Shown in pieces: positions 23,753-27,638 of a DNA stretch of 27,638 bases. Both the position numbers and the translations under genes were made by a program. The stretch's first letter is position 1. Each line of letters begins with the position of its first letter. Below the pieces are notes generated by a model. It was not told the DNA's origin. It did no database searches and saw nothing but the letters and a program-made list of their open reading frames with translations. This DNA comes from an uncultured Oscillospiraceae bacterium (GTDB lineage: Bacteria > Bacillota > Clostridia > UBA1212 > SIG427). The DNA lies in assembly GCA_902465325.1 (NCBI GenBank), contig CABQMV010000009.1, positions 1 to 27,638 on the forward strand. Reading direction: 5' to 3'.

Positions 23753-24381
23753 TTCGGCATAGATGCTCTCAGCTTTTTCAAAGCGCTTTTTTCTATGCGG
23801 CTGACATAGGACCTGGAAATTCCCAGCATTTTACCGATCTCCTTCTGGGTTTTCTCCGCTCCGTTCAGCAATCCGTACCGAAGCTCTATAATGGTGCGCT
23901 CTCTGCCCTTTAAAACGGCAGACACCTTGCTTCGCAGCCGCTGCGCCCGGATTTTATTGTCAATATCCTCAATAAATTCTTCATCATCCGTAGGCAGCAG
24001 GTCCATAAATGTAATCTCATTTCCCTCGCTGTCTTGCCCCACGGTATCCTGTAGAAAAATCTCACCCTGGTGTTTTTTATCCGCCCGGATAAACATAAGA
24101 ATTTCATTGGCAATGCAGCGCACTGCATACGTTCCCAGTTTTGTTCCTTTCTCCGGATCAAAAGTAGATACCGCCTTGATCAGTCCGATGGACCCTATGG
24201 AAATCAGGTCCTCCGGAGGATATCCTGTGCCGCTGTACTTTTTAGCAATGTGCGCTACCAGCCGCAAATTATGTTCAATTAATATATTTCTGGCCTCTGT
24301 ATCTCCTTCCCTGCACTTTCTGACCAGGAGTTCCTCCTCTTCGGAACTCAGCTGTTTGGGGTAAAATACAGAAGTAACCAT
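23749..24381 (-). CDS. sigK: Sporulation sigma factor SigK
   Basis: This 210-residue sigma-70 family factor is most like SigK, the late mother-cell sigma of endospore formation. It keeps MVTSVF at the start, IEHNLRLVAHIAKKY and EDLISIGSIGLIKA (region 2), and the region 4 helix-turn-helix EIGKMLGISRSYVSRIEKSALKKL. Compared with Bacillus SigK, the hydrophobic pro-sequence between MVTxVF and the PxxLSSxEE segment is missing, so no proteolytic activation is expected. The gene is uninterrupted (no skin element). The ATG at 24381 is chosen because GGAG stands 8 nt upstream, while a GTG three codons earlier is too close to it. It is divergent from maf. SigE is an alternative, but the N-terminal match favours SigK. 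Confidence 0.9.
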   Translation of the reverse strand: MVTSVFYPKQLSSEEEELLVRKCREGDTEARNILIEHNLRLVAHIAKKYSGTGYPPEDLISIGSIGLIKAVSTFDPEKGTKLGTYAVRCIANEILMFIRADKKHQGEIFLQDTVGQDSEGNEITFMDLLPTDDEEFIEDIDNKIRAQRLRSKVSAVLKGRERTIIELRYGLLNGAEKTQKEIGKMLGISRSYVSRIEKSALKKLRASMPN

Positions 24382-24473
24382 AGGTAACACTCCTTACGCT
24401 TTCAGTCATACAATTACAGTATATGACCGCCCAAAAGCCCCTGTGCCTGGCCAGAAAGTAAAAATTTACCCAT

Positions 24474-24503
24474 TTGCAAAGCTCCGCGCAGATAGTGTAT
24501 AAT
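24474..24503 (+). promoter_or_regulatory. Promoter of maf
   Basis: TTGCAA (24474-24479), an 18-nt spacer and a perfect TATAAT (24498-24503) lie 50-80 nt upstream of maf, in the region divergent from sigK. Confidence 0.65.
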
Positions 24504-24552
24504 GCTTTTTGTTCATTGAAACAGAAAGAATTGTAACGAAAGGCACAGTACC

Positions 24553-25167
24553 ATGATATCCGATTCATACAGAGTAATATTAGCATCCGCCTCTCCCCGG
24601 CGCAGAGATCTTTTAAACGCCATTACAACAGACTTTGAGCGAATTGTGTCCCATGCGGAAGAAAGCATCCCAGAGGGAATCACACCCTATAAGGCAGTTG
24701 CTATGCTGTCTTCAAAAAAAGCGGAGGCGGTAGCGGAAGGCGTTCCCAAGGCAAAAATAAAAGGTACCGGCACCATTATTATAGGAGCCGACACCATAGT
24801 TGCCGCAGACAACAGGATACTGGGCAAGCCAAAGGACAAAGAAGATGCCGCAGCTATGCTGCGCCTGATACAGCATAATACCCACCAGGTATACACTGGC
24901 GCCAGCATTATTATTAAGACGCCTATTGATGATTTTCGAAAGACTTTTACAGAGTGTACCAATGTGACAGTAGCGCCTATGTCTCTGCGGGAAATCAGCG
25001 AATATGTGGCCACCGGCGAACCCATGGACAAGGCCGGCGCTTATGCCATACAGGGCATATTCGCTAAATTTGTCACAGGAATACAGGGAGATTACAGTAA
25101 TGTTGTAGGGCTTCCCGTAGCCCGCCTTTACAGAGAGCTCAACCTGCTGCTGGCAAAAATCATATAA
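24553..25167 (+). CDS. maf: Maf-family nucleoside triphosphate pyrophosphatase
   Basis: This cytosolic nucleotide pyrophosphatase of the Maf/YhdE group hydrolyses dTTP, UTP or modified nucleotides and has been linked to septum control. The N-terminal signature LASASPRRRDLL (residues 10-21), GADTIVA, GKPKDKEDA and the C-terminal KAGAYAIQG and VGLPVARL motifs are all present. It has 204 residues, with an AAAGG site about 10 nt before the ATG. It is the only plus-strand gene in this part of the window, divergent from sigK and convergent with the cation transporter, 43 nt away. Confidence 0.96.
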   Translation: MISDSYRVILASASPRRRDLLNAITTDFERIVSHAEESIPEGITPYKAVAMLSSKKAEAVAEGVPKAKIKGTGTIIIGADTIVAADNRILGKPKDKEDAAAMLRLIQHNTHQVYTGASIIIKTPIDDFRKTFTECTNVTVAPMSLREISEYVATGEPMDKAGAYAIQGIFAKFVTGIQGDYSNVVGLPVARLYRELNLLLAKII

Positions 25168-25191
25168 AATTCTGATACGCAAAGCGTATCA
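25160..25191 (-). terminator. Hairpin terminator after the cation transporter
   Basis: A perfect 8-bp stem with a 3-nt loop, TGATACGC-TTT-GCGTATCA on the minus strand (25173-25191), is followed by a T-rich tract (GAATTTTATATGATTTTT) that overlaps the end of maf. On the plus strand no T-run follows, so it serves mainly the minus strand. Confidence 0.65.
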
Positions 25192-25228
25192 AATCGATAC
25201 ATAGGACGTATCAAATCGATACATAGGA
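25185..25228. repeat. 22-bp tandem repeat, two exact copies plus a partial third
   Basis: Two identical 22-bp units (25185-25206 and 25207-25228) start CGTATCAAATCGATAC and end ATAGGA. A diverged partial third copy follows (TGTATCGATGG from 25229). Each unit contains a small GTATC/GATAC inverted repeat. The array covers the last codons and stop of the cation transporter gene and abuts its terminator hairpin, which shares the CGTATCA arm. Confidence 0.9.
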
Positions 25229-26389
25229 TGTATCGATGGTAATAACGGCCCGCAGGCTGGGATCGCTTCGGGATATTTCCGAGGCAACTCTGTCTTTGAT
25301 TTGTTTCTTTTCCTCCTCACGGGTCCCCGCCGGCACCACAATATCAAAAATAAGATTTTTATGGGACTGCCCATTGGTAATTCGGAAATCATGTATTGTA
25401 TACGCAGGATTCACAGCCTGAACAATTTCCAGAACTCGTTGTCTCAATCCATCGGTAACTGCACAGTCTGTAGATACAGGATCCATGTGAATCACCAGAT
25501 TGACGCCAAAGTCACGGACCGCATCCTGCTCAATATCATCAATAATTTCATGTATATGTACAATATCTCCATTGTCCGGTACCTCGGCGTGCACAGATGC
25601 CATAATCCTTCCGGGACCGTAGTCGTGTACTACCATATCGTGTATCCCTATAATCTCATGATGACCGCATATCATACGGGACATGGCGCGGACCAGCTCT
25701 GGGTCCGGCGGCGTACCCAGGAGTGTACCAATAACGTCTCTTGCAATTTCAAAGCCGCCGTATATGATAAACAGCGCCACTCCCAAGCTCATCATTCCGT
25801 CAATTCTGTAATAGCCGGTAAAATACCCGGCCAGAGCCGCACAGATGACAGCAAGAGTAGCAATCGCATCGTTTACGCTGTCTCGGGCCGCAGCCTGAAG
25901 GATGCTGGAATGAATCTGTCTGCCCAGGTAACGGTTATATCCATACATCCAGATTTTGACCAGAACAGAACAGAAGAGCATACCTATTAAAAGCCCATTA
26001 AAACGCATAGGCTGTGGGTGCCAGATTTTGCTGACCGAATCCTTCAGCAGCTGAAAGCCCACAATCAAAATCAGGAAAGCTACAATAAGGGAGGCAATAT
26101 ACTCAAAACGGCCGTGCCCGAAGGGATGCTCCTTATCCGGCCGTTTATTGCTCATTTTGGCACCTAGGATACTGACGAGGGAGGATCCCATGTCAGACAG
26201 ATTGTTAAAGGCGTCGGACATAACTGCCATACTGCCTATGCCAAGTCCAATAAAAAGCTTTCCTCCAAATAGGAGCAAATTGCAGACAATTCCCAGCACA
26301 CCGCCTAAAACACTATACCGTTCTCTGACAGTACGGTCCGTAACGTTCTGATAATCCTTGATGAAGCATTTAATCAATAACCGAATCAT
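25211..26389 (-). CDS. Cation diffusion facilitator transporter, possibly manganese-type
   Basis: This is a 392-residue CDF-family metal/proton antiporter, with about six transmembrane segments in the first half and a cytosolic dimerisation domain in the second. The metal-site residues appear as N62-x3-D66 in TM2 (SDAFNNLSD) and D170-x3-D174 in TM5 (RDSVND). This N/DxxxD plus DxxxD pattern is associated with Mn exporters, rather than the HxxxD of zinc CDFs. HPFGHGRFEYIASL after TM2 is a family signature. It starts 10 nt after the EamA-type gene with a weak ribosome binding site. The last residues and stop lie in a tandem repeat. The metal specificity is inferred. Confidence 0.92.
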   Translation of the reverse strand: MIRLLIKCFIKDYQNVTDRTVRERYSVLGGVLGIVCNLLLFGGKLFIGLGIGSMAVMSDAFNNLSDMGSSLVSILGAKMSNKRPDKEHPFGHGRFEYIASLIVAFLILIVGFQLLKDSVSKIWHPQPMRFNGLLIGMLFCSVLVKIWMYGYNRYLGRQIHSSILQAAARDSVNDAIATLAVICAALAGYFTGYYRIDGMMSLGVALFIIYGGFEIARDVIGTLLGTPPDPELVRAMSRMICGHHEIIGIHDMVVHDYGPGRIMASVHAEVPDNGDIVHIHEIIDDIEQDAVRDFGVNLVIHMDPVSTDCAVTDGLRQRVLEIVQAVNPAYTIHDFRITNGQSHKNLIFDIVVPAGTREEEKKQIKDRVASEISRSDPSLRAVITIDTSYVSI

Positions 26390-26399
26390 ATTTTCTACT

Positions 26400-27290
26400 T
26401 TACTCGAAGCTCAGCAATATTATGCCTGCAATAGCTACTCCTATTACAGAATACTGCTGCAGGCTCAGCTTTTCTTTCAGAAACAGTCTGGCCCAGATCA
26501 GTGAAAACATACAGTAGGAAGAGATCATAGGAGCCGCCACGATAGCCTCCTTTCCTATAGCGTATATGTACGCCAGCTGACCTGCCGTCTCACAGCAGGC
26601 CCCCATAATTTTAGGAGTTTCGTATTTCAGGCTGATTTTCTGTTTTTTGATGCCTACTACGTAAATAAACGCAAAAACAGCCATGCCAAAAAATGTAAAC
26701 TCATAGGCAATATTAGCGGAACTCTCCTCCATATGCTCCAGAAGGACTGCATCCGCAAAGGTCCCTACTCCATCTAACAGACAGTATAAAAGGGGGAACA
26801 GCACCGCAATAACGCTGCGGGTATATTTTCCCTCCACCTTTTCACCGGCCTCCAGCCTGGCCCTGCTGTCCTGTCTCTTCTCTATGACAGAAAGGGCAAA
26901 GACACCGGCGCATATCAAAATCACACCGGTCAGCTGTATACCGTCCATGGTTTCATCCAACAGAAAAAAACACAACAGCGCGGCCACCGCACCGGAAGAA
27001 TTGCAGATCGGTGAAGAAACGGACAGTACAATATACCGAAGCCCTGCATAGCCTATTATCATAGAGGATATATAGAGAATAGAAGCAGGCGCATAGCTTA
27101 TCATATCCTGTATGTGAAACGGGGTTCCCGTCAGGATTTCTATCAATCCGTGAATTCCCATAACAAGTCCCACAAACATAACCATCTTCCAATGACTGTA
27201 ACAGTCTTTTTCCCGGGACCCCATTTTCGAAAAAAGATCGGAACCACTCCAAAACAATATTGCAATCAGTGATAATAAAAACCAAGACAT
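26400..27290 (-). CDS. EamA/DMT-superfamily transporter
   Basis: This 296-residue, very hydrophobic protein is consistent with ten transmembrane segments in two EamA repeats. The second repeat ends in the typical SLIWARLFLKEKLSLQQYSVIGVAIAGIILL pattern, split here by a short loop near RLFLKEKLS. Substrates in this superfamily range from amino acids to nucleotide sugars and cannot be told from sequence alone. AGGAG lies 8 nt before the ATG. It follows the U32 peptidase gene by 16 nt and precedes the cation transporter by 10 nt, suggesting one transcript. Confidence 0.88.
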   Translation of the reverse strand: MSWFLLSLIAILFWSGSDLFSKMGSREKDCYSHWKMVMFVGLVMGIHGLIEILTGTPFHIQDMISYAPASILYISSMIIGYAGLRYIVLSVSSPICNSSGAVAALLCFFLLDETMDGIQLTGVILICAGVFALSVIEKRQDSRARLEAGEKVEGKYTRSVIAVLFPLLYCLLDGVGTFADAVLLEHMEESSANIAYEFTFFGMAVFAFIYVVGIKKQKISLKYETPKIMGACCETAGQLAYIYAIGKEAIVAAPMISSYCMFSLIWARLFLKEKLSLQQYSVIGVAIAGIILLSFE

Positions 27291-27306
27291 CTCTTTTTCT
27301 CCTGCT

Positions 27307-27638
27307 TTAAACGTCTAAAAACTCAGCTTTTACTCGGCGGACCAATGTACCCTTTGGCACAAAAAAGCCCGTCTGCACCCAAACATCCATCATAGCATGG
27401 GGCGCGGCAGTAATTTCCTCACCGGAATCAGAAAGCATTCTTTCAATCCTCTGAGAAGCTGCCGGTTCTCCGGGAATCAGAAAGTCCAGGGTATCTCCCA
27501 GCTTAAAATTCCCTCTCTGAGATACACAGATCTCCCACTGTCCCTGCTTCCGCTGCCGGCAATCAGAAGTGATCCCAATAAAATCACTGTTTCTTCTGTA
27601 AGAGGAAGTAGAATAGACCTGTTCTCCTCTTTTCCCCA
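27307..27638 (-). CDS. U32-family peptidase, C-terminal part (cut by window end)
   Basis: An open frame runs from the window edge to a TAA at 27307-27309, giving about 110 residues. The sequence (YSTSSYRRNSDFIGIT, VSQRGNFKLGDTLDFLIPG, AAPHAMMDVWVQTG) matches the C-terminal beta-barrel region of collagenase-like U32 peptidases (PrtC/YhbU/RlhA group), several of which act in rRNA or tRNA hydroxylation or in collagen degradation. The catalytic domain lies outside the window, so the subgroup cannot be named. It is the first gene seen of a probable U32-EamA-CDF unit. Confidence 0.8.
   Translation of the reverse strand, partial: GKRGEQVYSTSSYRRNSDFIGITSDCRQRKQGQWEICVSQRGNFKLGDTLDFLIPGEPAASQRIERMLSDSGEEITAAPHAMMDVWVQTGFFVPKGTLVRRVKAEFLDV

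Noticed and set aside
24405..24420. Sigma-E-like -10 (CATACAAT) between sigK and maf
   Set aside because: No suitable -35 element at the right spacing on the plus strand; maf already has a better vegetative promoter.

Overview
The window looks like chromosomal DNA from an endospore-forming, low-to-mid GC Clostridia bacterium, most likely Lachnospiraceae or a close relative. This is inferred from gene content and order (recJ-relA-dtd-MBL hydrolase-hemZ, tig/clpP/clpX, a sigK-type sporulation sigma factor, a U32 peptidase next to transporters), AGGAGG-type ribosome binding sites and a Firmicutes-style Rel. It is almost entirely core genome. I see no insertion sequence, prophage, CRISPR array, tRNA or rRNA.

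Layout. (1) Positions 14-4678 (minus): relA, dtd, an MBL-fold hydrolase and hemZ, with gaps of 1-4 nt, headed by recJ (4683-6722). (2) rpsU (6812-6988), with a strong promoter and terminator, and an orphan prepilin-peptidase-like gene (7168-7662). (3) A xylose unit, xylA-xylB (minus), in which xylB is broken by a short internal deletion that puts its two halves in different frames. (4) glmS (10781-12610). (5) A small plus-strand island: a cysteine-rich protein (12806-13123), a cluster of DnaA boxes (13186-13292), and two family 4 glycosyltransferases (13395-15557) that look like the mono- and di-glucosyl-diacylglycerol synthases of glycolipid or lipoteichoic-acid anchor synthesis. (6) A minus-strand proteostasis and envelope block: tig, clpP, clpX, uppP, tsaD. 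tsaD overlaps the second glycosyltransferase tail to tail. (7) metG, preceded by a lipoprotein with a cohesin-like domain, and sigK (minus). maf is divergent from sigK. (8) A cation diffusion facilitator, an EamA-type transporter and the C-terminal part of a U32-family peptidase (minus, cut by the window end).

Functionally the window combines stringent response and DNA repair (relA, recJ), translation fidelity and tRNA charging or modification (dtd, metG, tsaD, rpsU), protein folding and degradation (tig, clpXP), cell-wall and glycolipid precursors (glmS, uppP, the glycosyltransferases) and sporulation (sigK).

The least ordinary signals are: the DnaA-box cluster, which has no dnaA, dnaN or gyrase gene near it in this window; the lesion in xylB; the duplicated Cys-rich module in the small protein; the Lys/Ala-rich tail on trigger factor; the promoter/inverted-repeat arrangement driving the cohesin-like lipoprotein; and a 22-bp tandem repeat over the stop codon of the cation transporter. 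No clearly new multi-gene system is evident.
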